From assembly GCF_013377085.1 (NCBI RefSeq), contig NZ_JACAAX010000001.1, forward strand, positions 310,001-374,000: a DNA stretch of 64,000 nucleotides, read 5' to 3'. The translations under genes and the position numbers were made by a program. The notes beneath the pieces were generated by a model. That model saw only the letters and a list, made by a program, of their open reading frames with translations. It was not told where the DNA came from and did not search any database. Below, one piece after another: positions 42,125 to 50,971 of this stretch (its first letter is position 1; each line of letters starts with the position of its first letter). Source of the DNA: Rhodoplanes sp. GTDB lineage: Bacteria > Pseudomonadota > Alphaproteobacteria > Rhizobiales > Xanthobacteraceae.

Positions 42125-42889
42125 CTAGAACGGCAGGATCACGTCGAGGAGCTGCTGGCCGTAGCGCGGCTGCTGCACGTCGGTGATCTGGCCGCGGCCG
42201 CCATAGGCGATGCGGGTCTCGGCGATCTTGGTCGAATCGATGGTGTTGTCGCTCTGGATGTCCTCCGGGCGGACGATGCCGGCCACGATCAGCTCGCGAA
42301 TCTCGAAGTTGACGCGGATCTCCTGGCGCCCCTCGACGACCAGATTGCCGTTGGGGAGCACCTGGGTGACCACCGCGGCGACCGTGGTGGACAGCTCCTC
42401 CTTGCGGTCGATGGTGCCCTTGCCGTCGCTCGATCCCGACGAATCGGCGGTCAGGATGCGGCCCGGCAGCGGGGCCACGGCGGTGTTGAAGGTCTTGGTG
42501 CCGATGAAGTCGGTGACGCCGGAGTTCTCGGCATTGGTGCGGCTGCGGCTGGTCTCGTTCTCGTATTTCGCCTTGTCGGTGATCTTCACCGTGACGGTCA
42601 GGATGTCGCCGACCTGGTGGGCGCGCTGGTCCTTGAAGAAGGCGCGCGATCCGTTCCGCCACAGCGAGTTGGGGTTGTAGACGGCCGGCTGCGGCGCCGG
42701 CATCGGCATCTGCACCGGCTTGTAGCCCGGCTGGGCCGTCGGGTTCTCGATCGCGCGCAGCGCCGGCTGCTCGCCCACATTGGCGAGCCGGTCGATCGCC
42801 GAGCATCCGCCCGCCAGCGCTGCGGCGAGCAGGGCCGCGGCCGTCGCAGCGTGGCGCGGAAGGCCGGGTTTCGTCTTGATCTTACGCAT
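42125..42889 (-). CDS. flgH: Flagellar L-ring protein FlgH (lipoprotein)
   Basis: The 254-residue precursor has a lipoprotein signal (residues 1-30) with the lipobox LAGGC, acylated at Cys29, and the FlgH body, including VGDILTVTVKITDKAKYENETSR and the C-terminal GRGQITDVQQPRYGQQLLDVILPF. FlgH forms the outer-membrane ring around the rod. It is the last gene of the flgF-flgG-flgA-flgH unit, 6 bases after flgA. Confidence 0.96.
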   Translation of the reverse strand: MRKIKTKPGLPRHAATAAALLAAALAGGCSAIDRLANVGEQPALRAIENPTAQPGYKPVQMPMPAPQPAVYNPNSLWRNGSRAFFKDQRAHQVGDILTVTVKITDKAKYENETSRSRTNAENSGVTDFIGTKTFNTAVAPLPGRILTADSSGSSDGKGTIDRKEELSTTVAAVVTQVLPNGNLVVEGRQEIRVNFEIRELIVAGIVRPEDIQSDNTIDSTKIAETRIAYGGRGQITDVQQPRYGQQLLDVILPF

Positions 42890-42895
42890 ATGTCC

Positions 42896-43963
42896 TCACT
42901 CGCCGGGCTTCGGCGCGACAGGCGCCGGGTCGGACGTCTCCAGGGATGCGGCGGCGACCAAGCGCGACGTCGTCGTGACCAAAGTGATCTGGCCGGCGCC
43001 GGTCACGACGCCTTGCACGGTCCGCTTGGATTGCAGGTTGACGGCCGTCACCATGTCGCCCTCGGCACCGGCCTCGAGCGCCTTGCCGCGGGTGGTGAGC
43101 AGCAGGCCGGGCGCCTCGTAGATCAGCGTCACGGTCTCGTCGCGGCGGATCAGGTCGGGCTTCATCAGGTCGTTGCGGCGGACCGGCTGCCCGGCGCGCA
43201 GGGCCTGCCTGGCCGCGAAGCCGGCGACCCGCTCGCTGGCCGGGGCGGCGTCGGTCGGCAGCTCGGCCTTGGGCCGCCGCTCGATCATCACGTCGGTGCC
43301 CTTGATGACGTCGCCGCGCTGCATCGAGCGTGTCGTGACCACCGCCTCCACCATCTCGACCAACGTGCCCGTGAACCGCAGCGGCACGCGTCGCGCCGCC
43401 AGGCTGCCCGGCACCTCGAAGGTGATGTCGAAGCGGGTGCTGCGGGGATCGTAGCTCGACCGCGCGATCACCAGGTCGCCGCTCGCCGTCGCCTCCACGG
43501 CGAAGGAGCGGATGTCGCGTTCGACCATGAGCGTCAGGTTGGCGGCATCGCCCAGGCCGTACTGGCCCGCAAAGGCCTGCACGATACGCGACTGGATCTC
43601 CGCCGCCGTCACGATCCGGCCGGCCCGGGTCACCTCGACGGCGGCGATGTCGCCGACATCGACCCGGAACAGCCGGTAGGGCCGCAGGGCTTCCATCACC
43701 TGCGCGGTCGAGACGTTTCCCGTGGTTCCGACGTCCGGAGCCCGGAACACCGGGATGGTGGCGAGCGATCCGGCATGCTCGACGAGGTCGCCGATCCGCA
43801 CCAGCGGGTCGCTGATCACGACGCTGCGCTTGAGCACCGGGATGGCGACCGCCTGAGTCGTGCCGTTCTCGGCGGCGGTCCCGGTCGACGGGACGAGCGG
43901 GCCGGCGAGTGCGGCGGCGAGGCCCGTGAGAGCGGCGGCGGCGACGAGGCTGCGGCGTGTCAT
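42896..43963 (-). CDS. flgA: Flagellar P-ring chaperone FlgA
   Basis: The 355-residue periplasmic protein has a signal peptide (about residues 1-35) and C-terminal SAF/FlgA domains, with VVTTRSMQRGDVIKGTDVMIERRP and the C-terminal GDMVTAVNLQSKRTVQGVVTGAGQITL pattern. It helps FlgI form the P ring; flgI itself is not in the window. ATG 43963 is preferred over an upstream ATG because GAGGAG stands 5 bases before it. It overlaps the flgG stop region closely, so it is co-transcribed. Confidence 0.94.
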   Translation of the reverse strand: MTRRSLVAAAALTGLAAALAGPLVPSTGTAAENGTTQAVAIPVLKRSVVISDPLVRIGDLVEHAGSLATIPVFRAPDVGTTGNVSTAQVMEALRPYRLFRVDVGDIAAVEVTRAGRIVTAAEIQSRIVQAFAGQYGLGDAANLTLMVERDIRSFAVEATASGDLVIARSSYDPRSTRFDITFEVPGSLAARRVPLRFTGTLVEMVEAVVTTRSMQRGDVIKGTDVMIERRPKAELPTDAAPASERVAGFAARQALRAGQPVRRNDLMKPDLIRRDETVTLIYEAPGLLLTTRGKALEAGAEGDMVTAVNLQSKRTVQGVVTGAGQITLVTTTSRLVAAASLETSDPAPVAPKPGE

Positions 43964-43974
43964 GGTCAGTCTCC

Positions 43975-44766
43975 TCACGAGCGCAGCATGTTGGTGCTGG
44001 TCTGCAGCATCGTGTCGGTCGCCGAGATCACCTTGGCGTTCATCTCGTAGGCGCGCTGTGCGGCGATCAGATCGGAGATCTCGGTCACGGCCTCGACATT
44101 GGCCTGCTCGAGATTCTGCTGAAGCAAGTCGCCGAGGCCGTCCACCGTGGCGGTGCCGTCGGTGGGCGTGCCGGAGGCGGTCGTCTCGACGAACAGGTTG
44201 TCGCCGACCGGCTGCAGGCCGGCCTTGTTGATGAACCGCGTCAGAGTGATCTGGCCGAGCACCTGCGCCGTGGTGGTTCCCGGGATCGTCACCGAGACCT
44301 GGCCCTGCGAGTTGATGGTGATCGAGGTCGCGTTGGTCGGGATGGTGAGGCCGGGCTGCACCAGGTAGCCCTGTGCCGTGACGATGCGGCCCTGGTTGTC
44401 CTTCTCGAACGAGCCGTCGCGCGTATAGGCGTAGGTGCCGTCCGGGAGCTGGATCTTGAAGAAGCCTTCGCCCCGGATGGCGACGTCGAGATCGCGCCCG
44501 GTCGACAGCGGCGTGCCCTGGGTCATGATCCGGGGCGTGCCGACCGTCTTGACGCCGGAGCCGATATCGACGCCGACGGGCAGGATGTTGCCCTGGTCGG
44601 ACGTCTGGGTGCCGACGCGCCGCACGTGCTCGTAGAGAAGATCCTGGAACTCTGCGCGCTGCCGCTTGTAGCCGGTGGTGCGCATGTTCGCGATATTGTT
44701 GGAGATGACCTGGACGTTCAGCTCCTGGGCCATCATGCCGGTGGCGGCAGTGTGAAGGGCTCGCAT
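43975..44766 (-). CDS. flgG: Flagellar distal rod protein FlgG
   Basis: The 263-residue protein starts with the rod-protein motif ALHTAATGMMAQELNVQVISNNIANMRTTG and ends with LEQANVEAVTEISDLIAAQRAYEMNAKV, the FlgG/FlgF pattern. It forms the distal rod. GAGGAGACC stands before ATG 44766. It lies 22 bases after flgF and 11 bases before flgA. Confidence 0.97.
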   Translation of the reverse strand: MRALHTAATGMMAQELNVQVISNNIANMRTTGYKRQRAEFQDLLYEHVRRVGTQTSDQGNILPVGVDIGSGVKTVGTPRIMTQGTPLSTGRDLDVAIRGEGFFKIQLPDGTYAYTRDGSFEKDNQGRIVTAQGYLVQPGLTIPTNATSITINSQGQVSVTIPGTTTAQVLGQITLTRFINKAGLQPVGDNLFVETTASGTPTDGTATVDGLGDLLQQNLEQANVEAVTEISDLIAAQRAYEMNAKVISATDTMLQTSTNMLRS

Positions 44767-44788
44767 GGCGTGGTCTCCTCAGGGCCGC

Positions 44789-45559
44789 TCAGGTCGGGAC
44801 GTCGGCGAGACGTTCGATCGCCGATTTGCGCATGTCGTTGTGTTGCTGAAGCAGGTTGGCGACGTTGGTGTAGGTCCGCGTGATCTCCATCAACCGGGTG
44901 ATCTCCATCACGCTGTTGACGTTCGACTTCTCGATCGCGCCCTGCACCAGCTTGACCGGGAAGCCGGCCGGCTGGGCGCCGCCCGCCGGGGCGGCGAAGT
45001 TGTTGGCGCCGTCCTTCTGGAGCTGCTGGAGGTTGGCGAAGGTGACCAGCCGGAAGCGGCCGCGCTGCGAGCTGATCTTGTTGTCGGCGCCTTCGAGGAC
45101 GCTGACCCGGCCGTCCGGCGTGATCGAGATGTTGCGGTCGAGCGGCTGGAAGACGATCGGGCCGGCCTCGCCCATCACCGGCGAGCCGTCCATGGTGACG
45201 AGCTGGCCGCGGGTATTGATCTGCAGGGCGCCGGCGCGCGTGTAGCGCTCGCCGTTCGGGGTCTGCACCACCAGGAAGGCGTTGCGGCCGTCGATGGCGA
45301 CGTCGAGGGGATTGCCGGTCTGCTGGATCGAGCCCTGGGCGAGGTCGTGCCAGGCCATGCCGTCCTGGACGAACCGGATGGGGCGGTCGCCGCTGCCGAA
45401 CCGGTTCTCACGTGCGGTCGGCGACAGATACTCCTGGAACAGCCCACGGTCGGCCTTGAAGCCGCTGGTGTTGCTGTTGGCGATGTTGTTGGCGACCACG
45501 TCGAGGTCGCGCTGCAACGCCATCTGGGCCGACAGCCCGACGAGAGCTGCGTTCGCCAT
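44789..45559 (-). CDS. flgF: Flagellar proximal rod protein FlgF
   Basis: The 256-residue protein has the rod N-terminus (ALVGLSAQMALQRDLDVVANNIANSNTSG) and C-terminus (KSNVNSVMEITRLMEITRTYTNVANLL). The GMAWHDLAQGSIQQTGNPLDVAIDG segment separates it from FlgG. It is the first gene of the minus-strand flagellar operon and is divergent from fliL; the promoter gap carries two CtrA-like half sites. Confidence 0.96.
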   Translation of the reverse strand: MANAALVGLSAQMALQRDLDVVANNIANSNTSGFKADRGLFQEYLSPTARENRFGSGDRPIRFVQDGMAWHDLAQGSIQQTGNPLDVAIDGRNAFLVVQTPNGERYTRAGALQINTRGQLVTMDGSPVMGEAGPIVFQPLDRNISITPDGRVSVLEGADNKISSQRGRFRLVTFANLQQLQKDGANNFAAPAGGAQPAGFPVKLVQGAIEKSNVNSVMEITRLMEITRTYTNVANLLQQHNDMRKSAIERLADVPT

Positions 45560-45906
45560 CGATCTCTCTCCCCTCGACCGGCGCGATGCTCTCCCAAGCG
45601 GCGCTCCGGCATCCGTCGCGGCGGCTCTCCCAAACCGACGCTCCGGCCTTCCCGAAGCAGCCGTCGTGCCAACGCGAAAAACCTCGGAAATTCAGTGATT
45701 TCGTTGGTTAAGGCTGGGTTGCCGGCCGGCAAGATGCGCCCGCAGGGACGTCCACCCGGCAAATTGTGCCGTGCCGAAGAGGCCTCGGAAAGTTTCCGTT
45801 AACCATTTGGCCCCTAGTGTGATCTCGCGGCCGGAACCGCGCCCCCGTGACCGATTCCCGCGCGAGGCGGTCACGTCGCGAGCGCGAGGCGGTCAGGGGC
45901 AGTGCG
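45560..45906. promoter_or_regulatory. Divergent flagellar promoter region (flgF-flgGAH / fliL-fliM)
   Basis: 347 bases separate two flagellar operons. Notable sequences are GGTTAA at 45706-45711 (TTAACC on the minus strand), TTAACCAT at 45799-45806 and the perfect palindrome TTGCCGGCCGGCAA at 45719-45732. TTAACC is the core of CtrA sites in Alphaproteobacteria, so CtrA control of both operons is plausible. No sigma-54-type GG-N10-GC pair was found. Assignment is inference from motif and position. Confidence 0.5.
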
Positions 45907-46425
45907 ATGGCGGACAAGGGCAAGAAATCCGAGGAGGCCGATGCGACGGCCCCCGAAGACGGCGAGAAGCCTGCGAAGGGCAAGCTCCCGATCAAGCTGA
46001 TCGCGATGGCGGCCGGCGGGCTGCTGGTGCTCGGCGGCGGCGGCTTCGGCGCCTACAAGTTCCTGGCCGGGGGCGGCGATCACGGCGATCACGCGCCCGC
46101 GGCGCCGGTCGTCAAGCCCGCCGTGTTCTTCGACGTGCCCGACGTGCTGGTGAACCTGTCGAGCGCCAACAACGAGCGCACCCAGTATCTCAAGGTGAAG
46201 GTGGTGCTCGAGCTCTCCGACGCGAAGCTCAAGGAGCAGCTCACGCCGCTGATGCCGCGCCTGCTCGACATGTTCCAGACCTATCTGCGCGAGCTGCGGC
46301 CGACCGATCTCGACGGCTCGGCCGGCCTCTACCGGCTCAAGGAGGAGCTGACCCGCCGGGTCAACGCCTCGATCGCGCCCAACCGCGTCAACGCGGTCCT
46401 GTTCAAGGAAATCGTCGTCCAGTGA
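45907..46425 (+). CDS. fliL: Flagellar basal body-associated protein FliL
   Basis: The 172-residue protein has a charged cytoplasmic N-terminus (residues 1-28), one membrane helix (about 30-55), and a periplasmic FliL domain with VKPAVFFDVPDVLVNLSS and KLKEQLTPLMPRLLDMFQTYLREL. It supports the stator around the rod. Most FliL proteins have a similar length. It lies 18 bases ahead of fliM. Confidence 0.95.
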   Translation: MADKGKKSEEADATAPEDGEKPAKGKLPIKLIAMAAGGLLVLGGGGFGAYKFLAGGGDHGDHAPAAPVVKPAVFFDVPDVLVNLSSANNERTQYLKVKVVLELSDAKLKEQLTPLMPRLLDMFQTYLRELRPTDLDGSAGLYRLKEELTRRVNASIAPNRVNAVLFKEIVVQ

Positions 46426-46443
46426 CGAGCCGGGGCCCGCGCC

Positions 46444-47643
46444 ATGCCACCTGATGTGACCGTCGACCAAGACGCCCTGGCCGCACAATGGGGCCTCGCG
46501 CTCGAGAACGAGACGCCGGGCGAGGGGAACCAGAGCAAGGAAGGTGAGGTCGACGAGCAGTTGGCCGCCCAATGGTCGGCCATCATCGACGAGACCAACG
46601 AGGGCGGCTCCGGCAAGGCGAGTGCCGAGCGTACGCTCGGCCAGGAGGAGATCGACGCGCTGCTCGGCTTCAGCGTCGCCGACCTGACGCTGACCGACAA
46701 CTCCGGCATTCGGGCGATCATCGACTCGGCGATGGTCTCCTACGAGCGCCTGCCGATGCTGGAGATCGTCTTCGACCGGTTGGTCCGGCTGATGACGACG
46801 TCCTTGCGCAACTTCACCTCCGACAACGTCGAGGTGTCGCTCGACCAGATCACCTCGGTTCGCTTCGGCGACTATCTCAACTCGATCCCGCTGCCGGCCA
46901 TCCTGGCCGTGTTCAAGGCGGAGGAGTGGGAGAACTTCGGGCTCTTCACGGTGTCGTCGGGCCTGATCTACTCGATGATCGACGTGCTGCTCGGCGGCCG
47001 TCGCGGCCAGACCTCCGTCCGGGTCGAGGGGCGGCCCTACACGACCATCGAGACCGACCTCGTCAAGCGCATGATCGAGGTGGTCCTGGCCGACGCCGAG
47101 CTCGCCTTCAAGCCGCTGTCGCCGGTCAAGTTCAACATCGACCGCTTCGAGACCAATCCGCGCTTCGCGGCGATCTCGCGGCCCGCCAACGCCGCCATCC
47201 TGGTGCGCCTGCGCATCGACATGGAGGACCGCGGCGGCACCGTCGAGCTGCTGCTGCCCTATGCGACCATCGAGCCGATCCGGGACGTCCTGCTGCAGAT
47301 GTTCATGGGCGACAAGCTCGGTCGCGATCCGATCTGGGAAGGCCATCTGGCGACCGAGATCGGCCAGGCCGAGATCTCCGTCGACGCCGTGCTGTACGAG
47401 GCGTTCATCCCGCTGCGCAAGCTGATGGAGCTCGACGTCGGCGACACGCTGCCGCTCGACCTCAAGCCGGAGGCGCTGGTCTCGATCCGCTGCGGCAACG
47501 TCACCTTGACGGAGGCCCGCATGGGCCGGGTCGGCGACCGCGTCGCCGTGCGGGTCGCCAAGCCGCTGCGGCGGCCGAAAACCACCTTCGCCATGTTCGA
47601 GTCGGCCGGGGAATCCTCGAAACGCTTGGAGGCGTCGACGTGA
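46444..47643 (+). CDS. fliM: Flagellar motor switch protein FliM
   Basis: The 399-residue protein has an extended, acidic N-terminus (about 1-80), then the FliM core opening QEEIDALLGFS, the middle domain with PMLEIVFDRLVRLM, and a C-terminal FliN-like SPOA domain (about 320-390). It forms part of the C ring that reverses rotation in response to CheY-P. Its stop overlaps the GTG start of the next gene by one coupling step. Confidence 0.96.
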   Translation: MPPDVTVDQDALAAQWGLALENETPGEGNQSKEGEVDEQLAAQWSAIIDETNEGGSGKASAERTLGQEEIDALLGFSVADLTLTDNSGIRAIIDSAMVSYERLPMLEIVFDRLVRLMTTSLRNFTSDNVEVSLDQITSVRFGDYLNSIPLPAILAVFKAEEWENFGLFTVSSGLIYSMIDVLLGGRRGQTSVRVEGRPYTTIETDLVKRMIEVVLADAELAFKPLSPVKFNIDRFETNPRFAAISRPANAAILVRLRIDMEDRGGTVELLLPYATIEPIRDVLLQMFMGDKLGRDPIWEGHLATEIGQAEISVDAVLYEAFIPLRKLMELDVGDTLPLDLKPEALVSIRCGNVTLTEARMGRVGDRVAVRVAKPLRRPKTTFAMFESAGESSKRLEAST

Positions 47644-48143
47644 CACACTGGATCGGATTCGCCATCGAGGGTCTGGTCGCGGTCCTGCTGCTGCTGACCA
47701 TCGTCTACTGCGTCGTGCTCAACTCCAAGCTGCGCCGACTCAAGGCCGACGAGCATGCGCTCAAGGCCACCATCGGCGAGCTGATCACGGCGACCGAGAT
47801 CGCCGAGCGGGCGATCGCCGGCCTCAAGGTGACGGTGCGCGACGTCGACCAGAACATCGGCGAGCGGCTGCGCACCGCCGAGCGCTTCGCCGCCGACATC
47901 TCCCAGCAGATCGAGGCCGGAACCACGGTGCTCGACCGGCTCGCTCAGATCGTCGCCGCCTCGCGGCCTGCGCCAACACCCGCGCCCGTGCCCACACCCA
48001 CACCCGCGCCGGCGCCGGCGCCCATCGTCGTCGCCGAGACGTCCGATCTGGCGGTCGCCTCGCCCGACACCAGGGCCGTGCTCGCCGCCGCCCAGGCCTT
48101 CGCGCAGCGGACGCGTGCGCGCTCCAGAGGTCTCGCCGCATGA
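47640..48143 (+). CDS. DUF6468 flagellar-locus membrane protein
   Basis: The 167-residue protein has a single N-terminal hydrophobic helix (about residues 5-27), a helical region that looks like a coiled coil (about 30-105) and a Pro/Ala/Thr-rich linker (about 108-125), then a short helical C-terminus. Proteins with the DUF6468 pattern are encoded in flagellar clusters of Alphaproteobacteria; their role is not known. The start codon GTG at 47640 overlaps the fliM stop (GTGA), so translation is coupled. The name DUF6468 is from memory of the family and position, so moderate. Confidence 0.75.
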   Translation: MTHWIGFAIEGLVAVLLLLTIVYCVVLNSKLRRLKADEHALKATIGELITATEIAERAIAGLKVTVRDVDQNIGERLRTAERFAADISQQIEAGTTVLDRLAQIVAASRPAPTPAPVPTPTPAPAPAPIVVAETSDLAVASPDTRAVLAAAQAFAQRTRARSRGLAA

Positions 48144-48970
48144 GCCTGATCCGCGAGCTGCGACTGATCCCGGTCGTGCTGTTCGCGGCCGTCTGCCTGC
48201 TCGCCTTGAAGGTGCTGGGATTCGTGGTCGACGGCGGCATTCCGACCGGCGGGTTCGAGGCGCCGGTGGGGCCGCGCGTCCCGGTCGGCATCGTCGACCG
48301 CACCGGAACCCTGCGCTCCGATCCGGCGGCGGGCGGCCGCGGCTCGTGGGCGAAGCAGATGTTCAACTTCCCCGACATCACCGGCTCGGTGCCCGAGGTG
48401 ACCGGGTCTTCGGCTCCCCCCAAGCCGAAGGAGGAAGCGAAAAAGCCCGGCCCGGCCAATCCCGAGCCCAGCCCCGGCGGCACCCTTGTGCCGATCCAGC
48501 CGGCCACCATCCCGCCGGGCGAGCGCGCCTTGCTGGAACGGCTGCAGGAGCGCCGCCAGGAGCTGGAGGCGCGGGCCCGCGAGCTCGAGGTGCGCGAGAG
48601 CCTGCTGCGCTCCGCCGAGAAGCAGCTCGAGATGCGCATGCAGGAGCTGAAGGACACCGAGGAGCGCATCAAGGCGGCGACCCAGCAGAAGGAGGAGGTG
48701 GAGACGCAGCGCCTCAAGGGCCTCGTCACCATGTACGAGAACATGCGGGCCAAGGACGCCGCCAAGATCTTCGACCGGCTGGAGATGCGGGTGCTGCTCG
48801 ACGTCTCGACCCAGATGAATCCGCGCCGGCTGTCCGACGTCCTCGCTCTGATGACGCCGGAGGCGGCCGAGAAGCTCACGGTCGAGCTCGCCAATCGCGC
48901 CACCGCCTCGGTGCGCACGCCGCTGCCCAGCGAGCTCCCCAAGATCGAAGGCCGCACCAAGACGCAGTAG
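48140..48970 (+). CDS. MotE-like flagellar periplasmic protein with an MgtE-N-like domain
   Basis: The 276-residue protein has one membrane helix near the N-terminus (about 10-30), a Pro-rich linker, a coiled coil (about 125-195, many Glu, Arg and Leu) and a C-terminal MgtE-N-like helical domain (about 200-270, ENMRAKDAAKIFDRLEMRVL). This matches MotE, a periplasmic chaperone of MotC in Rhizobiales. Its stop is followed by an R1 repeat and a convergent LysR gene. It overlaps the DUF6468 gene by 4 bases. Confidence 0.86.
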   Translation: MSLIRELRLIPVVLFAAVCLLALKVLGFVVDGGIPTGGFEAPVGPRVPVGIVDRTGTLRSDPAAGGRGSWAKQMFNFPDITGSVPEVTGSSAPPKPKEEAKKPGPANPEPSPGGTLVPIQPATIPPGERALLERLQERRQELEARARELEVRESLLRSAEKQLEMRMQELKDTEERIKAATQQKEEVETQRLKGLVTMYENMRAKDAAKIFDRLEMRVLLDVSTQMNPRRLSDVLALMTPEAAEKLTVELANRATASVRTPLPSELPKIEGRTKTQ

Positions 48971-49006
48971 CGTCGAGTGATGCCGTATCCGGCTGATCAC
49001 TCGGTG

Positions 49007-49124
49007 GTCATTCCGGGACGGCGCGGAGCGCCGGACCCGCAATCCATGCGCCCTGTGCTGATTGCTCATCGAGACAGGGGCTATGGATTCCGGGCTCGCT
49101 GCTTCGCAGCGCCCCGGAATGACG
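49007..49124. repeat. R1 palindromic intergenic repeat, copy 6, also coding for the end of a LysR gene
   Basis: The element opens GTCATTCCGGGACG and closes GCGCCCCGGAATGACG, with inner arms CGCAATCCATGC / CTATGGATTCCGG. The stop codon of the minus-strand LysR gene (TAG at 49081-49083) and its last ~13 codons lie inside the element. It separates the MotE-like gene from the LysR gene. Confidence 0.9.
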
Positions 49125-50061
49125 CGCTGTCGGCATTCGCCCGCAAATGCGCGACCAGCGCGCGTGCCGGTGGGGCGAGGCCGTCTAGCCGGCGCATGCC
49201 GATCATCAGGCGGCGCTCGCTCCAGCGATCCGCGAGGGCGACCGGTACGATCGCCATGCTGCGGCGGCAGCGCGCTGCGGCGGCGGCCGGCACCACGGCG
49301 ACGCCGATGCCGGCCTCGACCATCCGGCACACTGCGTCGAAGCCCTGCACGGCGACGCGCAGTGCCAGCGGCCGGCCGGCGCGGGCCGCGTGGCCGGCGA
49401 GATGGCGCTGCAGCGCGCTGTCGCCGGCGAGCCCGACGAACGGCTCGGCCGCGGCCTCGACGAAGCCGATGCGTCTTTTGCGCGCCAGCCGGTGCCGGCG
49501 CGGCACCACCAGCACCAGCCGGTCGACCGCGAAGGGAAAGCGTTCCAGCGCCCCGAGATCGACGCTGTCGGCCGCGATGCCGATGTCGGCGCGCCCCGCC
49601 ATCACGTCGCGGACGATGTCGTCGCTCGGCCGCTCCTCGACGTCGAGGTCGATGGCCGGATGGGCCGCGAGCCAGCCCGCCAGCACGGCCGGCAGGAACT
49701 CCGCCAGCGCCACCGTGTTGCTGACCAGGCGGACACGCCCCTTGAGGCCGCGCGCATGGGCGTCGAGTTCCCCGCGCAATGCCGCGACGTCGGCGAGCAC
49801 GCGGCGGGCATGATGCAGCAAGGCCTCGCCGGCGGCGGTCGGCCGCACGCCGCGTCGGCCGCGCTCCAGGAGCGCGACGCCGAGCGTCGCCTCCAGCGCA
49901 CGCACCCGCGCGCTCGCCGAGGCGAGCGCCAGATGGACCTCGTCGGCGCCCCTGGTGATGCTGCCGCGCTCGGCGACGGCAATGAACAGGCGCAGGTCGG
50001 TGAGGTCGAGCGACAATTTTTGGCTCCGGTCCTGCAGGCCCTGCGGTGAAAGGCGTGGCAT
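49081..50061 (-). CDS. LysR-family transcriptional regulator
   Basis: The 326-residue protein has the N-terminal winged helix (about residues 18-78, with ERGSITRGADEVHLALASASARVRAL) and a C-terminal effector domain. It is divergent from the TauE/SafE-type gene, with overlapping 5' ends of the two frames at 50046-50061, which is the typical LysR-target layout. The last 13 or so residues (SASFRGAAKQRARNP) come from an R1 repeat. The long N-terminal 17 residues are unusual; a start at a downstream codon is possible. Confidence 0.9.
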   Translation of the reverse strand: MPRLSPQGLQDRSQKLSLDLTDLRLFIAVAERGSITRGADEVHLALASASARVRALEATLGVALLERGRRGVRPTAAGEALLHHARRVLADVAALRGELDAHARGLKGRVRLVSNTVALAEFLPAVLAGWLAAHPAIDLDVEERPSDDIVRDVMAGRADIGIAADSVDLGALERFPFAVDRLVLVVPRRHRLARKRRIGFVEAAAEPFVGLAGDSALQRHLAGHAARAGRPLALRVAVQGFDAVCRMVEAGIGVAVVPAAAAARCRRSMAIVPVALADRWSERRLMIGMRRLDGLAPPARALVAHLRANADSASFRGAAKQRARNP

Positions 50062-50138
50062 CAGCCTTCGGCCGGACCGAAGGCTCGCTCGGCGCCTTCC
50101 ACATTGTCGCGCCGGCGCGTCTCGATCAAGCTCGGGCC

Positions 50139-50882
50139 ATGGATCATCTCGGGACTCTCGCGATCGGCGCCGCCACCTTCCTGCTCGCCGGCCTGGTGAA
50201 GGGCACCATCGGGCTCGGCCTGCCGACCGTCGCCATGGGGCTGCTCGGCCTCGCCGTGTCGCCGGCGATCGCCGCCGCCGTGCTGGTGGTGCCGTCGTTC
50301 GTCACCAATGCCTGGCAGATGCTGTCGGGGCCCGCGCTGGCGCCGTTGCTGCGCCGGCTGTGGCCGATGCTGCTCGGCGTCGTCTTCGGCACGCTCGCCG
50401 GCTCGCGGCTGTTCGGCCTGGCCGGACCGGGCGCAGCGGCGCTGCTCGGGGCGGCGCTCGCGGCCTACGGCGTCGTCGGGCTCGCCAAGGTCCGGCTGCC
50501 GAGGCCGACGGCTGCGCGCGAAACCTGGCTCGGGCCGCTGGTCGGCGTCCTGACCGGCCTGGTGACGGCGGCGACCGGCGTCTTCGTGCTGCCGGCCGTG
50601 CCGTATCTGCAGGCGCTCGGGCTCGACAAGGACGACCTCGTGCAGGCGCTCGGCCTGTCCTTCACGGTGTCGACCGTGGCGCTCGGCGCCGGCCTCCTGC
50701 AGGCGCAGATCCTCGACTTCGCCCTCGCCGGCGCGTCGCTCGCCGCGCTGCTGCCCGCCGCGGCCGGCATGGGGCTCGGCCAGCTTCTTCGCGCGCGGGT
50801 GAGCGAGGCGACGTTCCGCACCGTGTTCTTCGCCGGCCTGCTGGTGCTCGGCGGCTACGCGCTGCTGCGCGGGCTCGCCTGA
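50139..50882 (+). CDS. TauE/SafE-family membrane transporter (anion or sulfite exporter type)
   Basis: The 247-residue protein has seven to eight hydrophobic helices and the paired repeat motifs of the family, FLLAGLVKGTIGLGLPTVAMGLL near the start and TGLVTAATGVFVLPAVPYL in the second half. It likely exports or imports small organic or sulfur anions. The divergent LysR regulator suggests it is induced by a substrate. ATG 50139 is used because it begins directly before the first helix; the longer frame reaches back into the LysR coding region. Confidence 0.9.
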   Translation: MDHLGTLAIGAATFLLAGLVKGTIGLGLPTVAMGLLGLAVSPAIAAAVLVVPSFVTNAWQMLSGPALAPLLRRLWPMLLGVVFGTLAGSRLFGLAGPGAAALLGAALAAYGVVGLAKVRLPRPTAARETWLGPLVGVLTGLVTAATGVFVLPAVPYLQALGLDKDDLVQALGLSFTVSTVALGAGLLQAQILDFALAGASLAALLPAAAGMGLGQLLRARVSEATFRTVFFAGLLVLGGYALLRGLA

Positions 50883-50971
50883 AAAGCCGGCTGGGCGGCG
50901 GGTAGAAAACGATTGCCGAGAACACGCGTGCCGTGCTTTTTCTCGGGCTTGATCAACGAACGGAGCAGCCC

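Noticed and set aside
45560-45906. Possible sigma-54 promoter for the flagellar operons.
   Set aside because: The nearest GG and GC pairs are not at the required 10-base separation on either strand.
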